A stretch of DNA of 64,000 nt from Motiliproteus sp036960405 (GCA_036960405.1 JBALWS010000004.1:1-64000), one strand, 5' to 3'; counted from the first letter of the stretch, positions 8,821 through 16,590 are shown. Made by a program: numbers and translations. The notes: a model not told the origin generated them from the sequence alone.

Positions 8821-9974
8821 CGCTGCCCCTCCTCGCCCGGTGTCTCGCTGCGGTGCAGTTCGGCCAGGGTTTGGCTCAGGGCGGAGTCCTGATCAGAGCT
8901 CAGCGGCTGGCCGGAAACCTGCTCGAAGAAATCACGGAACATCTCCAGCTCGCCGCGCTTGAGCTTGTCGCGGTTCATCTGCTGTTCGCCGGTTTCGAGC
9001 ATGCCCGGTTTTTCCAGGTGCAATACGTTGGGGTAGACCGCCCGCAGTTTGCCCATCGGATCGAGAATAGCGTGGCGATCGGTCAGCCGCACCAGCAGGT
9101 AGTCATCGCTATGTGGGTCGGTTTTACCTTGTTCCAGCAGGCTGTTCAGCTCGCCTTCGAGGATGCGCATATCGCGCAACGGTGTCAGCGGCAGGTGCTG
9201 GGTCGATACCAGGCCGTTGCTATCCAGCTCGACCAACGTCACACCCTTGTTCTGGTTCTGTTCCGAGAAACTGTATTTGAGGATCGAGCCGGAGTAGCGA
9301 ATATGTTGCTCGCCTTTGTACTGCGGGCTGTGCAAGTGGCCCAGCGCGACATAGTCAAATCCCACCAAAGGTTGGTAAGAGACCCGGTCGGCGCCGCCAA
9401 TCGATAGCGGCCGTTCCGATTCGGACTCCTGCGCGCCGTCGATAAAGCAGTGACTGATCAGCACCGTCGGCGTGTTATCGGCTTTGACCGCGTTGATCTG
9501 CTCAACCAGGAAGGTATGGGCGTCATCGTAGCTCGACGCGTCGCTGTCGAAGCGGTCGCGTACCATCACGGGATCGTGATAGGGAATACCGTAGAAATGG
9601 ACTTCGCAGCCCTCTTTGTTGAGTACCACCGGTTGGTTGACCTGTTCGAGGTCGCCGATGATATGCAGCCCAGCCCGTTGTAGCTGCCGCGCACCGAAAC
9701 GCAACCGCTCGGCGCCATCGTGGTTACCGGGGATCAGGATTACAGGCACTCCCATCTCCGAACAGATGCGGTTGAGGATATTATCCAGCAGCTCGACCGC
9801 CGCAGCCGGGGGCACCGAGCGGTCGTAGATATCACCGGCGATCACTAGCGCATCGACCGCCTCGCGTTCGATATATTGCAGCAACTGGTCGAGCACATGG
9901 CGTTGATCGTCCAGCAACGAGACGTTGTGAAACTGGCGGCCGATGTGCCAATCGGAGCTGTGGATAAATCGCAT
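8817..9974 (-). CDS. sbcD: Exonuclease subunit SbcD (Mre11-like nuclease)
   Basis: 385 residues from the ATG at 9974, which has AAGGA seven bases upstream; the longer frame to 10004 has no such site. Metallophosphoesterase motifs are clear: SSDWHIGRQF, VIAGDIYDRS, PGNHDG, and ALGHLHSPQY. This subunit provides the manganese-dependent 3'-5' exonuclease and endonuclease activity of SbcCD. First gene of a two-gene operon with sbcC. The upstream 226-bp gap holds the divergent promoter of the toxin-antitoxin pair. Confidence 0.97.
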   Translation of the reverse strand: MRFIHSSDWHIGRQFHNVSLLDDQRHVLDQLLQYIEREAVDALVIAGDIYDRSVPPAAAVELLDNILNRICSEMGVPVILIPGNHDGAERLRFGARQLQRAGLHIIGDLEQVNQPVVLNKEGCEVHFYGIPYHDPVMVRDRFDSDASSYDDAHTFLVEQINAVKADNTPTVLISHCFIDGAQESESERPLSIGGADRVSYQPLVGFDYVALGHLHSPQYKGEQHIRYSGSILKYSFSEQNQNKGVTLVELDSNGLVSTQHLPLTPLRDMRILEGELNSLLEQGKTDPHSDDYLLVRLTDRHAILDPMGKLRAVYPNVLHLEKPGMLETGEQQMNRDKLKRGELEMFRDFFEQVSGQPLSSDQDSALSQTLAELHRSETPGEEGQR

Positions 9975-10074
9975 GGGGGAGTCCTTAAACGCAGTAATGC
10001 GCAACCTACCGTTCCCGGAGCCAGGAAGCCAAGCTTTTTATTGATTCGAAGCGGTTTAAGATGGTCTCTGGATG

Positions 10075-10151
10075 TAGTAAATGATCATTACTATGGCTAT
10101 TTTACGTAATTACACGAGTATGGTCGGTATAAAATGCTAAACTTATCCACA
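10075..10151 (+). promoter_or_regulatory. Promoter/operator region of the Xre-RES pair, with a DnaA-box match
   Basis: A near-perfect palindrome at 10075-10093 (TAGTAA-ATGATCAT-TACTA, one extra base) and a small TTACGTAA at 10102-10109 precede a good -10 box, TATAAA, at 10128-10133. Immediately downstream, 10143-10151 reads TTATCCACA, an exact match to the DnaA-box consensus. The antitoxin starts at 10201 after AGGGGAG. Autorepression by the Xre-type antitoxin through the palindrome is the usual arrangement. The DnaA box may be chance. Confidence 0.5.
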
Positions 10152-10200
10152 GATCGATTAAATACACACAGTTCGGGAAAGTATTCACAGGGGAGCCAAC

Positions 10201-10572
10201 ATGAACACCCTATCGCAGGCAGTTGCTGAGCCCCGCGTCGACCCCAAAGAGGTGCTGTCCAAGGCCCTGCTCAATACCGCCAACGCGCTGGGTATTACCC
10301 AGGCTGACTTGGCTCAGACGATCGGTAGGAACCGTACCACCATCCATCGTGGCATCGACCCGCAGAGCAAAACCGGCGAAATGGCGCTGATGTTAATTCG
10401 CTGCTATCGGGCGCTACATGTGCTGGTCGGTGGCAAGGACGAAGAGATCAAACACTGGTTCCACACCGCTAATCACCACCTGGGAGGCGAAATTCCCGCT
10501 ACCAAAATCAAGACCGTTCAAGGGCTGGCGATCACGCTGCAGTATCTGGATGCCATCCGTGGCAAGCTCTGA
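10201..10572 (+). CDS. Xre/MbcA/ParS-type antitoxin (DUF2384)
   Basis: 123 residues. The N-terminal half holds a helix-turn-helix (ALGITQADLAQTIGRNRTTIHRG, residues ~30-52). The C-terminal half (MALMLIRCYRALHVLVGG, then KDEEIKHWFHTANHHLGG) is the DUF2384 toxin-binding domain of Xre-RES and MbcTA systems. It precedes and overlaps a RES-domain gene, the standard order. It should bind and neutralise the toxin and repress its own promoter. AGGGGAG lies eight bases before the ATG. High confidence in the family and in the pairing. Confidence 0.92.
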   Translation: MNTLSQAVAEPRVDPKEVLSKALLNTANALGITQADLAQTIGRNRTTIHRGIDPQSKTGEMALMLIRCYRALHVLVGGKDEEIKHWFHTANHHLGGEIPATKIKTVQGLAITLQYLDAIRGKL

Positions 10573-11314
10573 ACCGGGCTGGCAGAAACTATTAAGTCAG
10601 GCTTTTCCGGTTCTGATTTCGGGCACGCTCTATCGGTTGGTCGAAAGTCAGGAGCAGGTCGCCACCAGTGCGCTGGTCGATGATCTCGACGAGCAAGCGA
10701 TCCTCGAGCAGCTGCTCGAAGCGACCAAGCCCAGGCTACGCCCAGGCACCGAACACCTTCACTACCTATTGGCCGCGCCGTTTCGTTATCCACCGCTGCC
10801 GTGGGGCTCGCGGTTTGGCCGCAGTTTTGAACCCAGCCTGTTGTATGGTGCATTGACCGAGCGCACCTGCCTGGCTGAGTCGGCCTTCTACCGGCTGGTG
10901 TTTTGGTCCGGCATGCAAACTCCGCCAGCCAGTGGCCGGTTGCAGACCCAGCACACCCTCTTTAGCGCAAACTATTACTCGCACCAAAGCGTGCGGCTGC
11001 AAGGTCCGATTTTCGAAGCTGGCTTGGATCAGCTTTGTCACCCGGCGCAATACCAACAGCCTCAGATGCTGGGATCGCAGATGCGCAGCCAAGGCGTCGA
11101 AGCGTTTGAATACCCCTCGGCCCGTTGTCCCGAGCACGGCCTCAACGTAGCGCTGTTCGAACCCCGTGCTCTGACCAGTCGTGCCCCCGAGTCGCAAAGC
11201 GCCTGGATCGGCGATACCCAGGCCGACTACGTTGCCTTCTCGTCCGGAAAAACGCTGCACAAGTTCGCCAGCGAACTGTTCAAAATCGACGGTCAACTGC
11301 CCTATCCTGCCTGA
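10550..11314 (+). CDS. RES-domain toxin (NAD+-degrading family)
   Basis: 254 residues from ATG 10550, which overlaps the antitoxin by 23 bases; GTG 10559 is equally possible. Frame upstream of 10550 is only a shadow of the antitoxin. RES features: an N-terminal LYR (Arg29), the central YGALTERTCLAESAFYR segment (residues 99-115, conserved Glu), and a C-terminal GVEAFEYPSAR plus hydrophobic/Ser-rich stretch. Characterised RES toxins such as MbcT hydrolyse or phosphorolyse cellular NAD+, and this one likely does the same. Overlap means translation is coupled to that of the antitoxin. The exact start is uncertain; the family is clear. Confidence 0.9.
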   Translation: MPSVASSEPGWQKLLSQAFPVLISGTLYRLVESQEQVATSALVDDLDEQAILEQLLEATKPRLRPGTEHLHYLLAAPFRYPPLPWGSRFGRSFEPSLLYGALTERTCLAESAFYRLVFWSGMQTPPASGRLQTQHTLFSANYYSHQSVRLQGPIFEAGLDQLCHPAQYQQPQMLGSQMRSQGVEAFEYPSARCPEHGLNVALFEPRALTSRAPESQSAWIGDTQADYVAFSSGKTLHKFASELFKIDGQLPYPA

Positions 11315-11395
11315 TCGATTTCATCTCACGACAGGCAACCCTTGAGTGTTTGAGCGGTCGAAAGGGGTGTGAATGCATCTTCTTAGGAGACCCCG

Positions 11396-11947
11396 TTGCG
11401 TGCTTTGATACTCTGCTTGTGCTGGCTGCTACTCGGCGGCTGCGGCCAGATTCCGGTCAGCGTCGATTACCAATCGGGGGTGGATTTCAGCCGTTTCAGC
11501 CATTACTACTGGTTACCGCCGGAGGCCAATCAACAGCCCGAATCGATCTATAACAGCGATCTGGTTAGCGCTCGAGTCGAGCAGGCGGTGGAGCAACAGT
11601 TACTCAGCCGCAGCCTGTTGCGTATCGACAACCCTGAGCAGGCCGATGTGCTGGTCCGCTATCAGATCGGGGTCGAACAGATGGTCGAAATGGAACCCTT
11701 TATGGGGCTGGAAGGCAGTTACTCGCTGCACCGTAGCAGCTACGGTTCCGGCCTACTCAGTATCGTCTCTCACGAGTACAAGCAGAGCACACTGGTGATC
11801 GACCTGCTCCATCCTGAAGACAAACGGCTGCTGTGGCGGGGCACGGCCGAGCGGCGGCTAAAAACGTTCAACAGCCCGGATCAACATAGCGCCTTTATCA
11901 CCGAAACGGTGGCTGCGGTGTTGGCTAAGTATCCGCCGCAGCCTTGA
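11396..11947 (+). CDS. DUF4136-type lipoprotein
   Basis: 183 residues, TTG start chosen because AGGAG (11385-11389) stands six bases upstream and the product opens with a good lipoprotein signal (LILCLCWLLLGGCGQ, Cys16). The mature part (YWLPPEA, LVSARVEQAVEQQLLSRSL, QADVLVRYQIGVEQ, and LLWRGTAE near the end) matches the DUF4136 pattern of periplasmic or outer-membrane-anchored proteins of unknown function. A single gene, 81 bp after the RES toxin and probably separately transcribed. Function unknown. Confidence 0.82.
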   Translation: MRALILCLCWLLLGGCGQIPVSVDYQSGVDFSRFSHYYWLPPEANQQPESIYNSDLVSARVEQAVEQQLLSRSLLRIDNPEQADVLVRYQIGVEQMVEMEPFMGLEGSYSLHRSSYGSGLLSIVSHEYKQSTLVIDLLHPEDKRLLWRGTAERRLKTFNSPDQHSAFITETVAAVLAKYPPQP

Positions 11948-12080
11948 TGTAGAGGTTGCTTCCTTTGGTTATGGCGGTTCGGGGCTTGGTTGGCTTTTAT
12001 CACCTTGGCACACAAACGCATCTATCCTTTGAGCCGGAATGATCAAGCCCGCTAGGGTTCTTTCAAATGAGGAAGTAACA

Positions 12081-12743
12081 ATGGAACTCAATGCCGATTT
12101 TTCTCAGCGCGTGGTGGTCAAGCCTGCGGACTACCGCTGGGTCGATTCGCCCATACCGGGGGTAGAGCGGATGATGCTGGATCGGATCGGCGATGAGGTA
12201 GCGCGGGCGACCTCGTTGGTGCGTTATCAACCCGATAGTCATTTCCCCAGCCATGTTCACGGCGGCGGTGAAGAGATCCTGGTGCTGGAGGGCGAGTTTG
12301 GCGATGAGCACGGTCTATACCCGGCGGGAGCTTACCTGCGCAACCCGATCGGTTCGCAACACACCCCTGCAGTCGGCTCTCAAGGCGCGCTGATCCTAGT
12401 CAAACTGCAGCAGTTTTCCGAGGCGGACCAACGCCAATGCATGATCGATACCGGTGCTGGGCTCTGGTCTCCAGGGTTGGTGGCGGGACTTCAGGTGATG
12501 GGCTTGCACCAGTTTGAGACGGAGCAGGTTGCGCTAGTGAAGTGGGCACCTTTTACCGAGTTCAACTCGCACAGCCACTGGGGCGGGGAGGAGATCCTGG
12601 TGCTGGAAGGGACTTTTTATGACGAGCACGGAGAATACCCGGTGGGCAGTTGGCTACGCAGCCCTCATCTGAGTCAGCATCAACCTTATACCCGAGCAGA
12701 GGGTGCACTGATCTATGTAAAGACCGGGCACTTGTTAGCTTGA
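12081..12743 (+). CDS. Double-cupin ChrR-like protein
   Basis: 220 residues from ATG 12081, preceded by GAGGAAG; the frame opens at 12039 but without such a site. Two cupin domains are obvious internal duplicates: SHVHGGGEEILVLEG (His58, His60, Glu64/65) and SHSHWGGEEILVLEG (His164, His166, Glu170/171), each followed by an [E/D]EHG-YP-G-[WY]LR-P segment. These residues would bind a metal. The family includes the C-terminal domain of ChrR anti-sigma factors and cupin enzymes. There is no ECF sigma gene next door and no anti-sigma N-terminal domain, so a stand-alone metal-binding or redox enzyme is more likely than an anti-sigma factor. Confidence 0.82.
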   Translation: MELNADFSQRVVVKPADYRWVDSPIPGVERMMLDRIGDEVARATSLVRYQPDSHFPSHVHGGGEEILVLEGEFGDEHGLYPAGAYLRNPIGSQHTPAVGSQGALILVKLQQFSEADQRQCMIDTGAGLWSPGLVAGLQVMGLHQFETEQVALVKWAPFTEFNSHSHWGGEEILVLEGTFYDEHGEYPVGSWLRSPHLSQHQPYTRAEGALIYVKTGHLLA

Positions 12744-12812
12744 GCTTGTGCGCCGCACCATTCTGAGGTTATCGATCTTAAGTGGTGGCGAGTGTGGGGG
12801 ATGATAGTCAAG

Positions 12813-12843
12813 GTGTTACCTTGCTACCCGAAAAGTGTTACCT
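12813..12843 (+). promoter_or_regulatory. Candidate activator-binding direct repeats upstream of a sigma-54 promoter
   Basis: The 9-mer GTGTTACCT occurs at 12813-12821 and again at 12835-12843, start-to-start 22 bp, i.e. two helical turns. The pair lies about 130-150 bp upstream of the predicted RNA start, the usual place for an enhancer-binding-protein site. TGTTAC is the core I associate with CbrB sites at Pseudomonas crcZ/crcY promoters (from memory). Seen directly: the repeat and its spacing. Inferred: the protein. Confidence 0.6.
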
Positions 12844-12938
12844 CCGATGGGTGGATACGTAGCACTTTTTCGGTTTTAGGGGGCGCGGTATTTGTTTCGG
12901 AGCGCTCAAAGGCTGTTAAAACAAGCAAGTGTAAGAGT

Positions 12939-12955
12939 TGGCACGCTCTCTGCAA
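12939..12955 (+). promoter_or_regulatory. Sigma-54 (RpoN) -24/-12 promoter
   Basis: TTGGCACG-CTCT-CTGCAA matches the -24/-12 consensus TGGCACG-N4-TTGCA with one mismatch. The invariant GG (12940-12941) and GC (12952-12953) are separated by exactly 10 bp as required. Transcription should begin about 12 bases on, near 12965, just before the first A-rich block of the RNA. No protein gene follows in this direction, so the promoter serves a non-coding RNA. Confidence 0.85.
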
Positions 12956-12964
12956 TATAGATAT

Positions 12965-13159
12965 TTAAGAAGAACAAGAAGAATAATAACAACAACAAAA
13001 AATTTAATAATAAGAACAACATTTGCGCATCGGTTGCTGCAATAAAAATAATAATGGCAGCCTGCAAAAAAAGATCGCTCCGTAATAAAAATAACAACTG
13101 GAGCCGAGCCGGTTACAGCTTCTCGAACCAAGCATCGAGATAGAGGTAACCGGCTTTTT
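12965..13159 (+). ncRNA. CrcZ/CrcY-type Hfq-titrating small RNA
   Basis: About 195 nt between a sigma-54 promoter and a strong terminator. It contains four uninterrupted runs of A-R-N triplets, the pattern bound by the distal face of Hfq: 12 triplets at 12967-13002, 5 at 13006-13020, 5 at 13041-13055 and 5 at 13084-13098. The last two runs are near-identical (AATAAAAATAAYAAY) and each sits in the loop of a short GC stem (13036-13040 with 13057-13061; 13077-13081 with 13100-13104). The 5' runs look single-stranded. In Pseudomonas, RNAs of this design sequester Hfq/Crc and relieve carbon catabolite repression. This one is shorter than CrcZ and is not next to cbrB. No sensible reading frame crosses it. 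Confidence 0.85.
13107..13159 (+). terminator. Rho-independent terminator of the small RNA
   Basis: AGCCGGTTAC (13107-13116) pairs perfectly with GTAACCGGCT (13146-13155). Inside, TCTCGA (13121-13126) pairs with TCGAGA (13135-13140). A run of five Ts (13155-13159) follows directly. There is no open frame upstream in this direction, so the terminator belongs to the RNA. Confidence 0.9.
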
Positions 13160-13247
13160 ATTGTCTGAATTTCCTCGTTTGCTCGTTATCTCCCCTGCTA
13201 TCGTTGCGTTCGACTTGGCGCAGCAGGTTTGATCAGAGCCTCCTTAC

Positions 13248-13523
13248 TCAGCAGATCTTAATCCGCACAATATTCATCACCTCGACCTCAAACCCCGCTA
13301 CCGATTCGACTCCAGGGTAGTAAGTGAGGTTGACTTGCTGGCCCTTGAGATTCTTGTATTGTCGCTTGCGGCGATACTTGAACGGCACGTCGTAGCCTTC
13401 GATCATCACGGTGTTGATAAACCACTCTCCTGACTCACGTTGTACGTGCGATACAACACGTACCCCTTCAGAGTGGATCAGTTCGCGGTGCTTTTTAAGT
13501 AGTTTCTCTGGTTCTGATTTCAT
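13248..13523 (-). CDS. Small basic hypothetical protein (91 aa)
   Basis: I do not recognise the family. From ATG 13523 the product is MKSEPEKLLKKHRELIHSEG and onward, basic at first and then strand-rich, ending VNLTYYPGVESVAGFEVEVM then NIVRIKIC. The frame is open to an ATG at 13628 that overlaps the stop of the MFS gene (TAATG), but the extra 35 residues are Pro-rich and unlike a protein N-terminus, so I prefer 13523 although its ribosome-binding site is weak. It has no membrane segment or signal peptide. Likely co-transcribed with the transporter upstream. Confidence 0.6.
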   Translation of the reverse strand: MKSEPEKLLKKHRELIHSEGVRVVSHVQRESGEWFINTVMIEGYDVPFKYRRKRQYKNLKGQQVNLTYYPGVESVAGFEVEVMNIVRIKIC

Positions 13524-13627
13524 GATTATCGGCAGTTTGGTCGGTTCGCTAGGGTAAAACCTTAAGGTTACTGGCTTTATTAGAACACAGTCAGGCGTGG
13601 ATCTGGAGTTTGGGGGCGAAGGCGGCA

Positions 13628-14833
13628 TTAAGCAGAGGGTTGATCCGACGCACCCTGGTGTCGACTGAAACTGTAAACCAGCGTCGCGATAGCTAACGCG
13701 GCTGCCAAAAAGCCGAACAGTAACCGGTATTGATCGGCTGGAATGAGTTGCATCTTGATAGCGGTTTCAATCATCCAGCCACTGATACTCTGTATTAAGG
13801 CGACACCGATGAAGCTCAATGCGGTTAAAAAGGCCATCCCGCGACCGAGGTAGGCCGGTGTCAGAAACGTCCTGCAATGCGACATCAGCAGTGGATAGGT
13901 AAAGCCAAAAAGCCCTACGGCGACAAAACTCCACATCGCAAAATAGGGCCCTTTGGCGGGATAGATCGCCAGCACTATTAACGGCGTTACGGTCAGCACT
14001 GAACTGATGATGACTAGCCGCTTCGTGGTTTGCAGTAACTGGTCTAAGGCCCCTAACATAAAAGTTCCAACCGCCATGGCGACCGACATGGCGAGGATGA
14101 TGTAGCCGCGTTCGCTGGTATCTAGCTGGAATACGTCTGCCAGATAGGGGCCGCTCCATAGGCCTCGGATAGCCATTAATACCGCATAACTGGCCAGAAA
14201 TATCGGGATGATCGGCCACAAGCCTCGAGCCGTAGTCACCCGTGCCATACCTCGTAACATAAAGGCCAGTGACTGGTTTGTACTGGCGGGCCGATCTGCC
14301 GGTAGGCCTCGCAGACAGCAGCTAGCCGCCAGGGCAGTCAGGATCATCGAGGTCAGTAACGCCGACCGCCATCCCAGCCATTCGGCCAACAGGGCTAATG
14401 GTGTGGTGCCCAGCAGGTCTCCAACACTACCGATGGCGATCACCAAAGCGGTGATGTAGGCAAAGCGATCAGGCCGATAATGACGCCCGATAAAAAGCAT
14501 CGAACCGGTAAAAATGGGCGCGCAGCCGATCCCTATCAATGCTTGGCCTAGCAGTGCCATCGGGTAGTTATCGGCCCAGGCGAACAGCGCAGTACCCAGC
14601 ACCGACAGCCACATGAAACTACCGATAGTCAGCCGTGCGCCGAACCGGTCCAACGCGATGCCGCAGGGTATTTGTGCAATGGCAAAGCTGATGAAGAACG
14701 TTGATGAGAGTATGCCGAGGCGGCTCTCATCCAGCAGCAGGTCTGCTGAGATATCCGGCGCAATCACCGAGATCATACCGCGATAGAATAAGCTGATCGC
14801 GTAGGCAAAACAGAGTATCAATAGCAGGCGCAT
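13628..14833 (-). CDS. Major facilitator superfamily transporter
   Basis: 401 residues with about 12 hydrophobic segments. The first membrane span follows the start directly (MRLLLILCFAYAISLFYRGM). The loop between helices 2 and 3 carries a GIALDRFGARLT segment, the MFS loop motif (G-x-x-x-D-R-x-G-x-R). It resembles the nitrate/hexuronate-type MFS proteins with a short N-terminus, but the substrate cannot be read from the sequence. Conserved Arg18 and Gly residues suggest an intact transporter. The gene downstream (13523) probably shares its transcript. The 422 bp upstream separates it from the divergent outer-membrane gene. Confidence 0.85.
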   Translation of the reverse strand: MRLLLILCFAYAISLFYRGMISVIAPDISADLLLDESRLGILSSTFFISFAIAQIPCGIALDRFGARLTIGSFMWLSVLGTALFAWADNYPMALLGQALIGIGCAPIFTGSMLFIGRHYRPDRFAYITALVIAIGSVGDLLGTTPLALLAEWLGWRSALLTSMILTALAASCCLRGLPADRPASTNQSLAFMLRGMARVTTARGLWPIIPIFLASYAVLMAIRGLWSGPYLADVFQLDTSERGYIILAMSVAMAVGTFMLGALDQLLQTTKRLVIISSVLTVTPLIVLAIYPAKGPYFAMWSFVAVGLFGFTYPLLMSHCRTFLTPAYLGRGMAFLTALSFIGVALIQSISGWMIETAIKMQLIPADQYRLLFGFLAAALAIATLVYSFSRHQGASDQPSA

Positions 14834-15255
14834 ACGCTTATATCTTGGTTGAGGTGTTAAGGGCTTGGGTCAATGGGTCGTGATCGTTGATGCCTTTCAA
14901 TCCCAGCACATACTCAATTATTCAAGCAGAGTTAACAACCAGGGGTGTGGCGGGTCGGTTCAATCATTGATCAAAGGCTGTTTATCCGGAGTCGACTTTA
15001 GCCATGTGGTTTCCTAACTGGGATTGTGGGACTGCGAAACGTCGATCAGCGAGCCTGTCGAATAGAGCGCAGGTGAAGGTGGTATTGCTGGCCTTTGCTG
15101 GGTTTCACTGTAACGGGCTTAATATCCGCTATCATAGGTTTTTGCATGTCATCGCTTCGTGGTTGCGCTGCTCGCCGCAGGCGGTAGAGACCAAATCGAC
15201 GCAAGGTTATTTTTTATGCTGTGGGTCATCGTTTTGAAAGGCGCTAAACAGGGGG
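14834..15255. other. Intergenic region between divergent transporter and outer-membrane genes
   Basis: 422 bp without a convincing gene. A 77-codon frame at 15004-15237 has no ribosome-binding site and an unnatural composition rich in Cys, His and Trp. The stretch at 15111-15150 is AT-richer than its surroundings and may hold the promoter for the gene at 15268, but I find no clean -35/-10 pair. No repeats, hairpins or RNA motifs stood out. Confidence 0.5.
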
Positions 15256-15267
15256 GTGATGCGAGCC

Positions 15268-16575
15268 ATGTCTAGGCTTTTTCTGGCAGCGTTGTTGTGC
15301 TGTTTTACGGCCAATGTATTGGCTCTGCCTTCGGCCAAGGTCAAGCATGTGACTACCCGCGCCGAGACGCCCGAAAAGTCGGATGAAAGCCTGGTGTTGC
15401 CGTACGCGTTTAGCACTGAAACCATGGGCTTGAATATCGGTATTGCCGGTATGCGATCGGGTTACCATCAAGATCAGATGTCTATTGCCGGTACCGCTTT
15501 TGCGGGTGATGTCAGCCATGCGGTTATGGCCGGTATCTGGAACTATCAAATACCCAGAACAGAGCGGCTTTATTTCAGCACTTCCGCTATGCAGGGCTAT
15601 TACCCTGATAAGAGAGCCTACAGCTCGCCCAGCAGTCTCTTCGTCCCAGCGGGCACCCCGCTGCCGGGAGGTAATGACTCTCTCGAGTCTCAGTTCATTC
15701 AGGCCGATGGTTATTCAAACTGGTGGGATATAAAGCTGGAATACTCACTGCCTATTGGTGCCACCGCCAATAAAGGGACGATCGACTATACGCTGCGTGA
15801 TGGTTTGCTGGATTCTGAACCCAGTGGCGGTGAGGTATGGGACCCGCTGAGCAGCGGTGCATCGGTGTTGATATTGCGCCAGTTTAATCGCTACGAGAGT
15901 TATGAAAGGGAAGGCCAACATATCGACGGTCGCGTTCATGGGGTGGAACTCGGGCTGCTCTATAACAATACCGATTTCCCGGTTAATCCGTCTCGGGGTA
16001 GCTCGCAGTATGTCGCCATTAATCATGATCCCGGCTGGTTTGAATCGCAGCATAAATGGACCTTTATTGAAGCCGAGCTTAGTAAATATTATTCCTTGGG
16101 TAAGTCTGAACAGGCCGATCAACGTATCTTGGCCCTCAATTTCTGGACCGGAAGCTCGCCATTATGGGAGGTTGAAGAGGATGGTAGCGGTGGCCGGCGG
16201 GTGGTGAATGGCACCCCTTTTAACGAAGGCGCGACCCTCGGCGGGCTTTACCGGATGCGGGGCTATGATCAGAATCGTTTCCACGACAAAGCGGTGGTGT
16301 ACGGCACGGCTGAGTACCGCTACACGCTAAAATATAACCCTATCGCCAATGTCAGTTGGCTCCAATTTGCCAAACTGGACTGGTTCCAACTGGTCGGTTT
16401 TGTCGAGGCGGGGCGAGTTGCACCAGAATATTCGGCCAATGAACTGCTGCGCGATCTGAAAACCGATTACGGCATGTCGCTGCGGGCGCTGACCGCCGGT
16501 ATCGTGGTGCGGCTGGATCTGGCTACCTCACCGGAAGGCACCAACCTGTGGGTGATGTTCGACCACCCTTTTTAA
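15268..16575 (+). CDS. Omp85/BamA-TamA-family outer-membrane barrel without POTRA domains
   Basis: 435 residues from ATG 15268, about ten bases after an AGGGGGG run; ATG 15259 and GTG 15256 are alternatives. The signal peptide is MSRLFLAALLCCFTANVLA. The barrel is strand-rich throughout, carries the Omp85 RGY motif (YRMRGYDQNRFHDKAVVYG) about 100 residues from the end, and finishes in a C-terminal Phe (WVMFDHPF) suited to BAM-dependent insertion. There is no room for POTRA repeats between signal and barrel. That matches the POTRA-less 'surface antigen' branch whose function is poorly known. It stands alone and converges on another barrel gene, with only 15 bp between stop codons. Confidence 0.8.
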   Translation: MSRLFLAALLCCFTANVLALPSAKVKHVTTRAETPEKSDESLVLPYAFSTETMGLNIGIAGMRSGYHQDQMSIAGTAFAGDVSHAVMAGIWNYQIPRTERLYFSTSAMQGYYPDKRAYSSPSSLFVPAGTPLPGGNDSLESQFIQADGYSNWWDIKLEYSLPIGATANKGTIDYTLRDGLLDSEPSGGEVWDPLSSGASVLILRQFNRYESYEREGQHIDGRVHGVELGLLYNNTDFPVNPSRGSSQYVAINHDPGWFESQHKWTFIEAELSKYYSLGKSEQADQRILALNFWTGSSPLWEVEEDGSGGRRVVNGTPFNEGATLGGLYRMRGYDQNRFHDKAVVYGTAEYRYTLKYNPIANVSWLQFAKLDWFQLVGFVEAGRVAPEYSANELLRDLKTDYGMSLRALTAGIVVRLDLATSPEGTNLWVMFDHPF

Positions 16576-16590
16576 GTCTTTGCTGACGTG

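Noticed and set aside
10418..10549. Longer start for the RES toxin
   Set aside because: The extra codons are the antitoxin gene read in another frame; homology to RES proteins begins only after 10550.
12906..13131. Two minus-strand reading frames (63 and 71 codons) across the A-rich block
   Set aside because: They are the complement of the A-R-N triplet runs and translate into Leu/Phe-rich nonsense. The promoter and terminator define a plus-strand RNA.
13524..13628. Longer start of the small hypothetical protein next to the MFS gene
   Set aside because: The extra residues are Pro-rich and low in protein-like character, although TAATG coupling with the transporter stop is possible.
15004..15237. 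77-codon frame in the gap before the Omp85-like gene
   Set aside because: No ribosome-binding site, and composition unlike a protein.
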